Notes under the pieces: generated by a model
The model's database searches: none
What the model saw: only the letters and a program-made list of their open reading frames with translations
What the model was told of the DNA's origin: nothing
Assembly (NCBI RefSeq): GCF_902686445.1
Contig: NC_062218.1
Span: 19,831,515-19,895,514 of the forward strand
Direction: 5' to 3'
Length of the DNA: 64,000 nucleotides
DNA from: Sciurus carolinensis
Taxonomy: Eukaryota > Chordata > Mammalia > Rodentia > Sciuridae
Program-made: the position numbers and the translations under genes
Shown here: in pieces, positions 1 to 11,065 of the stretch
Numbering within the stretch: position 1 is the stretch's first letter
Layout: every line of letters begins with the position of its first letter

Positions 1-162
1 ATTTCTTGTTGAATCTGGTGTTTTATCTCCCTTATTTATGAGGGAAGTGCACCAGACACCTTTAGTTTGTCATCATGTACTTCCAAGACCCTGAACATTG
101 AATATGTTTTCAAGTGATTAGCAGCCATCTCTTGTGTGAAATGTCTATTGAATTTTTCACAT

Positions 163-391
163 TTTATTTCTATTTATTTATGTATTTATTTATTTGAGTA
201 TTGGGGATTAACATAGGGTACTTTACCACTGACCTATATTCGCAGCCCTTTTTATTTTTACTTTGAGACAATGTCTTGCCAAGTTGCTAAGGGCCTCGCT
301 AAATTGCTAAAGCTGGCCTTGAACCTGTGATCCTCCTACCTCAGCCTCCTGAGTCGCTGAAATCGTAGGTGTGCACCACTACGCCTGACTG
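163..391 (-). mobile_element. B1-dID composite SINE
   Basis: Read on the minus strand this is a B1-like head (CCTCCTGAGT / GAGGCTGAGG block, CCTGTAATCCC-type box diverged) followed by an ID-like tail ending near GTACC, then an AAAT-rich 3' tail (here the ATTTATTT run at 163-194). The arrangement B1 plus tRNA-like ID half is typical of squirrel-family rodents. It is a non-coding retroposon mobilised by L1. Divergence is moderate, so it is an old copy. Confidence 0.88.
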
Positions 392-1854
392 AATTATTTT
401 TTTCATCTTAAATTGTGGTTTGTTTTACATTTTAATATTTCTGTCCTTGCTATTCAAACTAAGAAGAATATGATTTGTGAATGTTTTCCTCCAGTCTTTT
501 GTTTTTATTAATGACGTCTTTTGAAATGCAACCTTTTTTTTGTTTGTTGACATCTGTTAGTTTGTTCCATAATATGATTTAGCTTTTATAATTGTATCAA
601 AAAACTTTTTTCTTGACCAAAGGTCACGAAGTTTTTCTCCAACTTTTTCTTATAAAGTTTTATGTTTAAATATTATAGTTAGGTGTGTGACTTGTTTAAC
701 ATACGTAAAAGTGCAAAATTCATCTATTTGCATAAATACATTCAATTTTTCCATCACTAGTTGTGGGGGAAAAAAGAGCTATTCTTTCTCCAATGAATGG
801 CCTTCCCACTCTGTGGGAAATCAACTGAAGTAGATGATGACAAATTCTATACATTATGAATATGTTGATATCATTTTTTTCCTATAAGTAAGCCCCATAT
901 TTGTGGGAACAAATGAGGAAAATTAATGAGGCAACACTATTATTTCTTTCTTACCCACAGTTCCTCTAAGGGCATAGTAACCTGGAATTTGTATAAAAGC
1001 CTGACTAATCAACATTTAGCATTTGGTTATTTGACATCGACTGTTGGTGATAAAAACAGGAAAGTTATTTTTAAAGAATGTCTCTACACCTTAATTGTTT
1101 TATTGCTTATATGGAGAAAAAAAAAAGAAAACACCTTAGTTTGAAGCTGCTCTCTTATTTACTCACTTATTTGATTTCACAGTGTTTAGAAATACAGTAT
1201 AGTTTTCTTAAAAAGTCAAAGTTATTACTATATTTCATTCCTGTGCATATCATTTAGTGGGTTAATTATGTGTTGACACAGTTTGTGGTAAGAACAGCAG
1301 TGCATGTGGTTATAGGAGGACAGGTCATATTAAAGAGTGCTTTTTAAAATATTTTTGCTAAGAGCTGCTTCTTATGGTTGCCACGTGAGAGATAGTACCC
1401 AACTTAAGATATTCCTCAGGGAATGGAAGGTGATCTTTAATATTACAGGCGAGAAAGCTGACTCTGAACTACTGTTATAGCAGCTTAATGGTTCCCAGTG
1501 GGAGATAGTTACAGGATTTATTTCTTACATGCTGATTGGGGAAAAGTCATGTTTTCGCCCATGTCATATATACAGATTTTCTTCAGAATAAGCCATGCAT
1601 TGATATAAAGTGTGAACTGAGTGCTATGCATAAAGTACACCAGAGAGAGAAGAAAAAGTGGATTTTTTAGTATTCAAATCATAAGGGAGCTAAAAATGCA
1701 CATGGAAAATCAAATGCAAGGATAAAATATTATGGCAACTACACTGTAGGAAAACCAGAAAATAAAAGACAGAAAACAAAAAGTAAGAAATGAAGAAAGG
1801 AATAAAAGAACGGCTGCAATGTTTAGCAATGAGGTAAATTTGATAACTGGTGGG
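392..1854. other. unique AT-rich sequence
   Basis: I see no repeat, RNA gene or exon here. Open frames are short and lack recognisable domains, for example a 72-codon frame at 926-1144. Homopolymer T and A runs are frequent. Confidence 0.5.
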
Positions 1855-2165
1855 TTGTAGCTTCCATGCTTTCAGTGGTCGCCCTACATTTGGATTATCT
1901 TGGACATGTGACAAGTTATGTCCAACAGATGGTGGCAAACATGATACAAGTAACTGCTTGAATGCTGGGCTATTGCTGTCTTTGGGTTCTCTCACAATGC
2001 TTCTATGTGAACATTTGTAGAGACAGAGATAATATAGATAGACACGAATAGAAAGCACACCAGGACAGGTGATGGAATCCAAGAAGAGCACCTTGTACTG
2101 GCTCTCCACTGGCTTATGACCCACTCTGGACAAAATCAACGGAGTTCTGCGCAGATCAGACAAAC
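1855..2165 (+). mobile_element. MLT1-like MaLR LTR (old)
   Basis: The run of short blocks ACATGTGAC, GTCCAACAGATG, GCAAACATGAT and ACAAGTAACTGCTTGAA follows the order of the MLT1 LTR consensus (CATGTGACTTG, GGCCAATGGGA, GCAAACRTGAT, GCAAGCAGAGGCTTGAA). That is an ancient mammalian ERVL-MaLR LTR on the plus strand. A 157-codon minus-strand open frame overlaps it (1690-2163), but it resembles no protein I know and is probably chance. The edges are approximate. Confidence 0.55.
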
Positions 2166-4024
2166 CAAGAACCCACTTACTTATTCAAGAAATTATTTCT
2201 GACCTAGGGAATTGTGATCTTGATCAATGGTTGATGTTTTAAGGCACTACAATTTGGGATGATTGGATGTGCTACACAGGCTAAAATGAATTTCTTATTT
2301 TAAGCAAATATAATAATATATGGTAAGTTTTTTAAAGTAGGTGTTCAGCCACTTATACATTGAAATGAGATATTGTCATCTTAATATTATATACATAGTT
2401 TATGATTTAATGACTTTAATATTGATTAAATAGTAATGATATATTAATACAGGACATTATTTTCAAACATTTTCACTCCTTTCTACATATAACAATTATT
2501 TTATACTAATAACTAAGCAATCAAGAAATTTTATACACAAGCAAAATTGACTTGGGGGAAAACTCCTAAAATCGAGTTTTAAATAAATAAGCAAAAATAA
2601 TAATGATGATTGCTTGATGCCACTCTATTCTGTTTGGCAAGTTTAAAATATGAGTTATATTTATCCAGAAATATAATTTCATAATTTTATTTAATCATAT
2701 ACTTATGCTTATCTTGGAAGAGGAAATTATTACTTGAATTTTTCAGTCATTTAGAAGAATTACATAGATTAGGGAAACTGTATTTACAAAGAAGAGGGAA
2801 TGGAAAATAATGACAGTATGTATCAGGCATGCCAGTTATTCCAGAAGCCTAGAATGGCATTGAAACAAATCATCTCCCTTCTATTATGCAATTGCAGCGA
2901 TATTTTTCTCAAGTCTGATCACGTTCAGTTTAGATTTGTACATCAGCAATAAATCACTTTCCTTAGAGTGTACCTTTTCCTTTCATTTTCCCACACTATC
3001 TACATTTCTTCAAATGAGCATCCTTGAAAATCATTTCTAGCCTCTTGAATTTCAGGATAGGGCGTACTAATAATCTATTAGATAACTGAAAATACTTATG
3101 GAATAGAATAATGTTATAAAAATACAACAAAAAAGAAATAAGGAAAGAGAAAGAACAGGGATTGAATATAAATTTGTTCAGTTTTCAAGTAGTATTATAA
3201 TAAGAAATGTAACATGACTAATTAAACATTTCATTTCTCCTATAACACAAAAATAGTAAAATGAACATAAAATTGAAACTATGAATAAGATGAGTCCTTC
3301 TAAGTGTGTAACTAAATATACAAATTATCTTTTTTGTTTGTTGGCATGAACATTTTGAACACATAATGCAAGTATAGGATCCTTTATTGAAAATGCACAC
3401 ACAGCAGGCATGGAAGAGAGATTTTTCTCCCAAAAAGCGACCAGCACCACTCTCTTTAATATTATTTCATAGAGGTATCTGAGTTCTCATATTTCAGACT
3501 TTCTCCTTATTTGTCCAGAGGATAGTTTTCTGTGCTGAAGAGCCAAACATTTATTTTTCCAGTAGGATTTGATGAAACAAAAAATCACAGGAGTTCTACA
3601 TTTTCTGTCTAATAGAGGAAAGGAAAAATGAGCTGTTCTGACATCCTCAGTGTTTATAAAATTCATATAGCGAATGTTCCAGAGCCCGACAAGAAATCAT
3701 TCACTCTCTGGTCATTTAATTTTTGACTTCAAGAACTGGAAGTTAAAAAACAATATGCTTTTTCATGAAGGCAATTACAAGACCTATTTGCTTTCCTACA
3801 ATGACCTTAGATTACTTTGAATCATTTCTTTGGTTTTTGAAGAACTAACCTTGAATAGTTTTGAAGAACATTCCTTGAATGTTTTCTTTTGAAAGAAAAT
3901 AATGAAAACAAAATGTTTAATAGATTATAATTAACATTGAAGCTATTTTATTGGGCATATAGAGAGATTCAAGGAGTTCTACTTTCTAAAAAAATGTAAA
4001 AAATTTAATCCAAGTCATTTGCTA
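2166..4024. other. unique AT-rich sequence
   Basis: No recognisable gene or repeat was found. The stretch at 2290-2720 is particularly A/T-rich. Nothing shows codon structure or a splice-flanked conserved exon. Confidence 0.45.
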
Positions 4025-4271
4025 CCAAGCTGTCTCACAGTTTCCCATCCCTGCCTGTGGCCAGATGACAAGCAGTGCTCCTTATTGGAGGAGGGTACTT
4101 GGCCATGTGAATGACGTCAGGCTTGGCCACTTGACCTTCCTTGGTCAATAGAATATTAGAGGAAATTATATGAGTTGTTCCAAGTTAAAGTTTTTAGGGC
4201 TTTCATACATACTTGCTTTTAATCTTTCCCCTTATTGTGAAAATCCTAAGACATATATAAGGGTTGTTTAT
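4025..4271 (+). mobile_element. possible MLT1-like LTR fragment
   Basis: The blocks TTGGCCATGTGAATGA, CTTCCTTGGTCAATAGAATATTAG and GAGTTGTTCCAAGTTAAAG roughly follow the MLT1 order (GGCCATGTGACTTG, TTTGGCCAATGGGATRTTAG, GAGGCTTGAAAAG). The match is degenerate. The downstream side is cut by the L1 insertion that begins at 4272. It could instead be unique sequence. Confidence 0.4.
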
Positions 4272-4473
4272 TCTAATTTTTTTTTTATTGTAAACAAATG
4301 GGATACATGTCGTTTCTCTGTTTGTACCTGGAGTAAAGGCATACCATTTGTGTAATCATAAATTTACATAGGGTAATGTAGTTTGATTCATTCTGCTATT
4401 TTTACCTTCCCCCCACCCCTCCCACCCCTCTTTTCCCTCTATACAGTCCTTCTTTCTTCCATTCTTGCCACCC

Positions 4474-4520
4474 TCCCTAACCCTAACCTTAAACCTAATC
4501 CTAATCTTAACACTAACCCC
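4474..4520 (-). repeat. telomere-like (TTAGGG-related) array in the L1 3' UTR
   Basis: The plus strand reads CCCTAACCCTAACC followed by degenerate units (TTAAACCTAATCCTAATC). On the L1 strand these are TTAGGG-type hexamers. The array lies between the ORF2 stop and the polypurine stretch near the A-tail. The same block is present at 18347-18388, 50751-50785 and 61724-61758, so it belongs to the L1 subfamily and is not a chromosomal telomere relic. Confidence 0.9.
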
Positions 4521-4542
4521 TCCAACCCCCCATTATGTGTCA

Positions 4543-7040
4543 TCATCCGCTTATCGTTGAGATCAATCTTCCTTTGGTTTTTTGAGATTGGCTTATCTCA
4601 GTTAGCATGATATTCTCCAATTTCATCCATTTGCCTGCAAATGCCATAATTTTATCATTTTTTGTGGCTGAATAATATTCCATTGTATATATGTGCCACA
4701 GTTTCTTTATCCATTCATCAACTGAAGGACATCTAGGTTGGTTCCACAATCTGGCTATTATGAATTGAGCAGCTATGAACATTGATGTGGCTGTATCTCT
4801 GTAGTATGCTGATTTTAAGCCCTTTGGGTATAGGCCAAGGAGTAGGATAGTTGGGTCAAATGGTGGTTCCATTCCAAGCTTTCTGAGGAATCCCCATACT
4901 GCTTTCCAGAGTGGCTGGACTAATTTGCAGCCCCACCAGCAATGTATGAATATACCATTTTCCCCACATCCTCGCCAACACCTATTGTTGCTTGTGTTCT
5001 TGATAATTGCCATTCTAATTGGGGTGAGATGGAATCTTAGGGTAGTTTTGATTTCAATTTCTCTTATTACTAGAGATGTTGAACATTTTTTCATATATCT
5101 GTTGATTGCTTGTACATCTTCTTCTGTAAAGTGTCTGTTCATTTCCTTAGCCCATTTGTTGATTGAATTATTTATCTTCTTGGTGTAGAGTTTTTGAGTT
5201 CTTTATATATTCTGGAAATTAGTGCTCTATCTGAAGTATGAGTGGCAAAGATTTTCTCCCACTCTGTAGGCTCTCTCTTCATATTACTGATAGTTTCCTT
5301 TGCTGAGAGAAAGATTTTTAGTTTGAATCTATCCCAGTTGTTGATTCTTGCTTTTATTTCTTGTGCTATGGGAGTCCTGGTAAGGAAGTCTGATCCTAGG
5401 CCAATGTATTGAATATTTGGACCTACGTTTTCTTCTTATAAGAAAGATTCCGAGGTTTCTGGTATGATTCCAAGGTCCTTGATCCATTTTGAGTTGAGTT
5501 TTGTGCAGGGTGAGAGATAGGGGTTTAATTTCATTCTGTTGTATATGGATTTCCAGTTTCCCCAGCACCATTTGTTGAAGAGGCTATCTTTTCTCCATTG
5601 CATATTTTTGGCCCCTTTGTCTAATATTAGAAAATTGTATTTATTTGGGTTTGTGTCCGTGTCCTCTATTCTGTACCATTGATCTACCTGTCTATCTTGG
5701 TGCTAGTACCATGCCATTTTTGTTACTATTGCTTTGTAGTACGGTTGGAGATCTGGTATTGCAATACCCACTGCTTCACTCTTTCTGCTAAGAATTGCTT
5801 TAGCTATTCTGGGTTTCTTATTCTTCCAGATGAATTTCATAATTGCTTGCTCTATTTCTGTAAGGCACGTCATTGGGATTTTAATTGGAATTGCATTGAA
5901 TCTGTATAGCACTTTTGGTAGTATGACCATTTTGGAACATGGGAGATCTTTCCATCTTCTAAGATTTTCTTTAATTTCTTTCTTTAGTGTTCTGTAGTTC
6001 TCATTGTAGAGGTTTTTCACCTCTTTTGTTAGATCGATTCCCAAGTATTTTATTTTTTTTTTGATGCTATTGTGAATGCGGTAGTTTTCCTAACTTCTCT
6101 TTCTGAACATTCATTACTTATGTATAAAAACGCATTGGATTTATGAGCATTGATCTTGTAACCTGCTACTTTACTAAATTCACTTACGAGTTCTAAAAGT
6201 TTTCTGGTGGAATATACGGGTTCCTCTAAATATATAATCATGTTATCAGTGAACAGAGATAGTTTGAGTTCTTCTTTTCCTATTCATATCCCTTTAATTT
6301 CTTTGGTTTGTCTAATTGCTCTGGCTAGAGTTTCAAGAACGATGTTGAATAGAAGTGGTGAAAGAGGGCATCCCTGCCTTGTTCCAGTTTTTAGGGGGAA
6401 CGCTTTCAGTTTTTCACCATTTAGAATGATATTAGCCATGGGCTTAGCATAGATGGCCTTTACAATGTTAAGGAAAGTTCCCACTATCCCTATTTTATTC
6501 TCATGTTTTGAGCATGAAGGGGTGCTGTATTTTATTGAATACTTTTTCTGCATCTATCAAAATAATCATGTGATTCTTAACTTTAAGTCTGTTGATATGG
6601 TGAATGACATTTATTGATTTCCAGATGTTGAACTAACTTGCATCCCTGGGATAAAACCCACTTGATCATGGTGCACTGTCTTTTTAATATATTTTTGCAT
6701 GTGATTTGCTAAAATTTTGTTGAGAATTTTTGCATCAATGTTCATTAAGGATATTGGTCTGAAATTTTCTTTCCTCGATGTGTCTCTGTCTGGTTTAGGT
6801 GTCAAGTTGAAATTGGCTTCATAGAATGAGTTTGGGAGGGTTCCCTCCTTTTCTATTTCATGGACTACATTGAGGAGTATTGCAATGAGCTCTTCTTTAA
6901 AGGTTTTGTAGAACTTGGCTGAGAACCCATGTGGTCCTGGACTTTTCTTTGTTAGTAGGCTTTTGATGACCTCTTCTATTTAATTGCTTGAAATTGATTT
7001 ATTTAAGTTGTGTATGTACTCCTGGTTCAGTTTAGGTAAT
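4543..7040 (-). pseudogene. L1 ORF2 remnant (reverse transcriptase and C-terminal region)
   Basis: This is a broken copy of the L1 endonuclease/reverse transcriptase gene that starts inside the reverse transcriptase region. Recognisable blocks in order are [10 protein letters not shown] (near 6940), [20 protein letters not shown] (6611-6805), [18 protein letters not shown] (6284-6553), a connector segment with YKINAHKSNAF (6050-6241), [20 protein letters not shown] (5703-6044), and the C-terminal segment with [31 protein letters not shown] and EISQSQKTKGR (4543-5142). Frames change at least five times. The catalytic box that should read FADD reads FTDN at 6242-6253, so the active site is also mutated. 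The endonuclease domain is absent. Confidence 0.95.
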
Positions 7041-7422
7041 TCATATCTTCCAGGTATTCTATCCTATTGCTTATGCTTTCTATGGAGTTTTTAACTTGGT
7101 TTATTATTTCCTTCATTTCAAGGATTTCTGTTTGTTGTTTTTTTTTCATTATCTCTAACTCTTTATTGAAATGATCTTTTGCTTCCCGTATTTGCTCTTT
7201 TAACTGTTGATTGGTGCAATCATTTAATGTCTGCATTTGTTCTTTCATCTCCTCCTTCAATGCCTGCATTTGCTCTTTCATCTCCTCGCTTGCTTCCCTG
7301 ATTGTTTTAATTATGTACATTCTGAACTCCCTTTCTGACATTTCTTCTGCAGTGCTGTTACTGGGTTTTATTGATATAGTATCTAGGTTTGTTCGGGACA
7401 TTTTCTTCCCTTGTTTTCTCAT
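7041..7422 (-). pseudogene. L1 ORF1 N-terminal fragment (coiled coil)
   Basis: The frame begins MRKQGKKMSRTN and continues as a charged, heptad-rich coiled coil of about 125 residues (EMKEQMQALKEEMKEQMQ, then NQVKNSIESISNRIEYLED). This is the trimerisation region of the L1 RNA-binding protein. The RRM and C-terminal domains are missing because the sequence switches to ORF2 at about 7040-7055. The repeat EMKEQMQ occurs twice within a short distance, matching the duplicated CTCTTTCATCTCCTC block near 7260-7285 on the plus strand. The fragment ends at a stop 11 codons past the junction. Confidence 0.88.
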
Positions 7423-8078
7423 ATTGGTCAGATATCAGGGACTCTGAAATAGTGTAGATTTCCTCTATTGGCTTATAGTGTCCCTGTAGATTTCCAGTAT
7501 ATCACTTCCCAGCCTTCAGTAGCCTGAAGTCTTGGAGGAACTTCATAATGCTAGTGCTTCCAAAGAAAGCTGCCCCTAGCCGGCTACTGGTTCCAGGGCT
7601 TGGGGCTGGTTCTGTGTGGAAATCCTTTCATTGGGCAGTCCTGCTCCTAGAAGCTGGCTATAGACAGGGCTTGCCCCCGCCTGAGGGAGCCAGGCTTCTC
7701 AGGGAAAGCCTCTCCCTGACCTGCGTTGGTCCCAGAAGCCACCTGCGGGCTGGGGCCTGCCGCTGGGTTCAGGGCTTGGGGTTGGCTCTGTGCCGAAAAG
7801 CTCTCACTGGGTGGGCCTCCTCCTAGTAGCTGCCTGTGGATCCAGCCCACTGCTGGAGAAAGCAGGGCTGCTTGGGGAAGACTCTCACTGCCCTGCCCTG
7901 CTCTGAGAAGCTGCCCCTGTCCGGGCTTGCTGCCCGGCAGAGCTTCACCTGGTGGGAGAGACTCACCATGCGGCTCTATGTTGGTCCGAGTCTCTCAACA
8001 TCTCCCCTTCTTGAATCCTGAGTTCTGGAGTAATGGGAGATGCAGTCACCCTCTATTCCGCCATCTTGGATCTCCCTG
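7423..8078 (-). promoter_or_regulatory. L1 5' UTR / internal promoter region
   Basis: This stretch is clearly richer in G+C than its surroundings, lies directly upstream of the ORF1 start and ends at the element boundary at 8078. Read on the minus strand it begins GGGAGATCCAAGATGGCGG. By position and composition it is the L1 5' UTR, which in mammals carries the internal RNA polymerase II promoter. Open frames on either strand here (for example 7548-7826 and 7726-8208) have no recognised homology and are most likely by-products of G+C content. Confidence 0.85.
8058..8070 (-). promoter_or_regulatory. YY1-like site at the L1 5' end
   Basis: The minus strand reads CCAAGATGGCGGAA a few bases inside the 5' end of the L1. 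A CAAGATGGC YY1 site at the same place is known from human L1, where it sets the accurate transcription start. The match is visible; binding is inferred. Confidence 0.7.
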
Positions 8079-8094
8079 TCTAATTTTTTTTTTG

Positions 8095-9672
8095 TTTTTA
8101 AATACTAAACAGAGTTGTATCAAACTTAAATGCAACAGTAAGAGCAACATGCAAGCCACTGAAATGTCAGTACTTCTTATTGGCACAACACAATATAGCA
8201 AGAATTGACTGATGGAATGTACCAAATAATGTGATTTCTAGGAAATTGCTTTTGAATATTTAAAGTTATATTGATTTTATGGATCGATATGTATTAATTA
8301 GAATCATTGTAAATGTAACAGTATTTCCTATAGGTGAATAAAGATATTGAATCTATTTTATTTAGTTTAACTTAACCAGCTTTGCATAGGAAAATGTATT
8401 TGTAGGTTTGTGTGTATGTTAGAGATTGCCAACATGTAATGCATCCATAATAAATTTTTTTTAAATCCTTGAAATAGAAACAGATTTTATCAAAAATAAA
8501 CTCAAAAGTATATGTATTGTTTATTTACTAGACAGAAAATATTCTTAGAATATACACTTATGAATACACTTAAAAATTAATTATTCTTATTTTGAGACAA
8601 ATGAGAATATTGGAAGAAACAGTTGACTATATACTAGGTTTGAAACAATATTTGATTTTGTTCATCATGACTTACAATTAAAATTTATATGGGTATAAAT
8701 TCCAATAGAAATATGATGTCATACATTGACAGCTAGAAAAATTTAAAAGTTACAAATTAAATTTAACTTCTGAAAAATAAAATAATAGTGATTTCCAGGG
8801 GTAAATATAGGTTTATTAAAATCAAATATGTCTTAATGATCTTAGTTTCCTATCAATTTTTTGAAAGAAATACCATAAAATGCATGCATGCTGATTACAT
8901 GAAGGTGTTTGATATCTGTGCCTGTCTCTGTATAGGCAGTTGTTATTAATTAAAGTAGAGATGCTAGTGCTATATTTAGATGACACTACACCAGGCATGT
9001 GGGTATGAGGGACAAGCAAGATGACTAATGAATATTCAATGTTTTTGGAAACTGAAATGATGGATAGATACCGGAAAGGCCAGGACCCTGTCAGTGTGCT
9101 ATACCTCCAACAAGCACTCAGTGAGCAATCAGCTAAAATGGTGGAGGAATCTAGGCAGGTGTTTCAGAGTTTACTCCATTGTCCTGTAGAATAGACAGTG
9201 AGGAGTAGGGCAGGAATGGAGAAACTAACAGAGAAGTTGAGATGAACTGAGGATAAAGAGGGTTCCTACACCATGGATCTTACTTTAGAAGTCAAGGAAA
9301 GTGTCATGAATCCAGGAGGTGTGTGTTCTCATATTTCCCTCAAGACCAACACACCTATAATGCAGATAACACCAAACAAAGAACTTTTGGGACAACATAT
9401 GGAAGCGAATAAGAACAGGTTGACCATGGAAGGACCAAGGAGAAGACACAGACCACTTGGAGGAAGAGAAATGGTTATTGCTGAGTGTAAATTCTCTGTT
9501 GAAATAGATCTATGTAGAAAACCGGTATGTGCAAGATTAAATAATACCCTTTGCCCTCTATTAGTCTACCAGAAAATCAACTTCAGTAAAGACAAATGGG
9601 TTTGCATATTAGTCAAATTAACTGCAAAAAATAAAGACACATTTATAAACATCTGAATATTTATTATATCAA
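8095..9672. other. unique AT-rich sequence
   Basis: No recognisable repeat or gene. A 127-codon plus-strand frame at 9273-9656 (starts MDLTLEVKESV) has no domain or family likeness that I recognise, no clear upstream promoter and no conserved-exon look; it is probably chance. The segment 9050-9260 is somewhat less AT-rich. Confidence 0.4.
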
Positions 9673-9775
9673 TCTTATATGCAATAAACATTTTAAAGAA
9701 CTATTGTATGTAAGAATTGTGATAAATTCTAAGGATATAGAGGTGAATACAGCTCCTTCACAGAGATTAAGCTGT
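9673..9775 (-). mobile_element. possible MIR/L2-type relic
   Basis: The order ATAAACATTTTAAAGAACTATTGTATG, then AAGGATATAGAGGTGAATACAG resembles the antisense 3' end of MIR/L2-class repeats (TTATTGAGCACCTACTATGTG, then GGGATACAGAGATGAA). The match is weak and very old, so a chance likeness remains possible. Confidence 0.35.
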
Positions 9776-9802
9776 TTTTAGTCAGTCAATAATTTCTCAT
9801 TG

Positions 9803-9892
9803 AGGGATTGTAGTTCAATGGTAGGACACTTGCCTAGCTAGTGTGAGGCTCTGCATAAAAATAAATGAAGGTTTAAAAATAAAATAACAATA
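9803..9892 (+). mobile_element. ID SINE (tRNA-Ala-derived)
   Basis: It begins GGGATTGTAGTTCAATGG with TAGGACACTTGCCTAGC and GTGAGGC following, then an A-rich AAATAAATGAAGG tail. This is the ID family, whose head derives from a tRNA-Ala. The copy lacks the usual CACTGGGTTCGATCC box, so it is partly deleted. It is not a tRNA gene. Confidence 0.85.
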
Positions 9893-10189
9893 TTAAAAAT
9901 GATTACTCATTGAACATCTTGAATATCTACTCTGAGATATTAGTTGACCTATCAGAGGAGCTGTCTTACAGAACAGACCCAAACTTATAGACATTTCTCC
10001 CTTGGGTTTGTTCACTATTCTCTTCCTCTTGGAAAATAGTTTGAAAAACCTATTCATGCTGCTTGTGAATGAGTTCCTATTTCATCTGGCTGAAGCCTTT
10101 CCTGAAATAAATACTGAAGTTATAATTAAATAATACAGTTTTGCATAATGATGATGGCATCTAATTGGCAGGAATGAACATAAATAAGT

Positions 10190-10640
10190 GGGTTATTGTC
10201 ATTTAGGACATCTCATACACTTATTTGTAAAAAATGTTAGTGATTTCCTCTGCAGTGGACGCAGCCCAGCAGCAACAGGATACTCCAGCTCCATCCTCAG
10301 ATTAAAGCACTTCTTCCTCCTTTGATAGGAGTGTTGTCAAGTGACAGTTTTCAGCTGGGCCCTTCCTCTGAAAAACACCCTCAGCAGAGTTGATCTGCAT
10401 GCACAATTAGAAGCCCACATCTAGTGACTCGTTGAGAGAGAACGAAGTACAACTGTCTGAGTTACTTGCCTCCATTGGTTTATTCCTTAAAAACAATTTC
10501 AGCTCCAGAACTCTTCATGTGCTCAGTTGAGACACTGGTGAAATTGCCTTGCAATTAAACTGCTCTTTCTGCACAATCCTAACTTATTTGCTTTCCAATA
10601 GGTATTAAATTTGAGTGTAGTTTTCAACAAATTTCTTGCA
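10190..10640. other. unique segment, CNE-like by appearance
   Basis: This segment has a balanced base composition and no repeat likeness. It contains clustered motif-like words such as CAAGTGACAG, CAGCTGGGC and TTGCAATTAAAC. These could be chance. Nothing indicates coding potential. Confidence 0.3.
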
Positions 10641-10797
10641 TGCAAATCCCTGTCTCAGTGCCTGCTTCCTGAGGACCTGAAACTGACTCTCTCTTTCTCT
10701 GTCACACACACAAAGCCATATTCAGGCAAGGAAGTTTATTTTTGAGGCCAGGTGGATGTGCTATTGCTATTCTCAGATGAATTTTTGTAAGCAGAAT

Positions 10798-10808
10798 TTT
10801 TTTTTCTT

Positions 10809-10846
<38 letters not shown>

Positions 10847-10866
10847 CCCCCCTTTCTCTCTCTCTC
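10798..10866. repeat. (TC)n microsatellite
   Basis: An almost pure pyrimidine tract: TTTC units, then a long TC run, a run of nine C, and more TC. It lies directly at the A-tail end of the adjoining minus-strand SINE and probably grew from that tail. Confidence 0.95.
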
Positions 10867-11065
10867 CTTGGTACTGGAGATTGAACCCTTAAGCACTGAG
10901 CAACAACCCTAGCCCTTTTTATTTATATTTTTGTTTTTGACAAAGGGTCTCACTAAATTGCTTAGAATCTTCCTAAATTGCTGAGATGCATCTCAAACGT
11001 GCAATCCTTCTGCCTCAGCATCCTGAGTCCTTAGGATTACAGGGGTGCACCAATATGCCCAGTTA
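10867..11065 (-). mobile_element. B1-dID composite SINE
   Basis: On the plus strand it reads GGTACTGGAGATTGAACCC, then CACTGAGCAACAACCCTAGCCC (ID-like half), then AGGGTCTCACTAAATTGC and GCCTCAGCATCCTGAGTC (B1 half). The element is therefore on the minus strand. The B1 part contains a small internal duplication around the CTAAATTGCT word (10951 and 10973). Confidence 0.9.

Larger units (their letters stand above)
4272..8078 (-). mobile_element. L1 retrotransposon, both ends present, internally deleted
   Basis: This is a LINE-1 on the minus strand, about 3.8 kb against 6-7 kb for an intact rodent L1. In element order it has a G+C-richer 5' UTR (8078 to about 7423), the ORF1 N-terminus (7422 to about 7041), ORF2 from the start of the reverse transcriptase domain to its stop (about 7040 to 4543), and a 3' UTR with a telomere-like array and an A-tail (4542-4272). 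The ORF1 C-terminal half and the whole ORF2 endonuclease are missing, which points to one internal deletion near 7040-7055. The sequence TCTAATTTTTTTTTT occurs at both ends (4272-4286 and 8079-8093) and is a likely target-site duplication, although low complexity weakens it. The element cannot move by itself. Confidence 0.95.

Noticed and set aside
1690..2163. 157-codon minus-strand open frame
   Set aside because: It runs antisense through an MLT1-like LTR and into flanking AT-rich DNA; no family likeness.
4474..4520. Telomere-like repeat as a chromosome fusion point
   Set aside because: The same array occurs in four L1 3' UTRs at the same relative position, so it was brought in by L1.
7423..8078. 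CpG island of a host gene promoter
   Set aside because: Position at the head of an L1 and the YY1-like site at its edge identify it as the L1 5' UTR.
7548..8208. Several G+C-rich open frames of up to 160 codons on both strands
   Set aside because: They lie in the L1 5' UTR, overlap one another in different frames and show no known domain. Composition explains them.
9273..9656. 127-codon plus-strand open frame
   Set aside because: No recognisable domain, neighbour or promoter; a frame of this length is expected by chance in 64 kb on six frames.
9803..9892. tRNA-like sequences (here and at 25228, 30026, 30172, 38151, 50361) as tRNA genes
   Set aside because: They have the ID SINE layout with A-rich tails and cannot fold as complete tRNAs.
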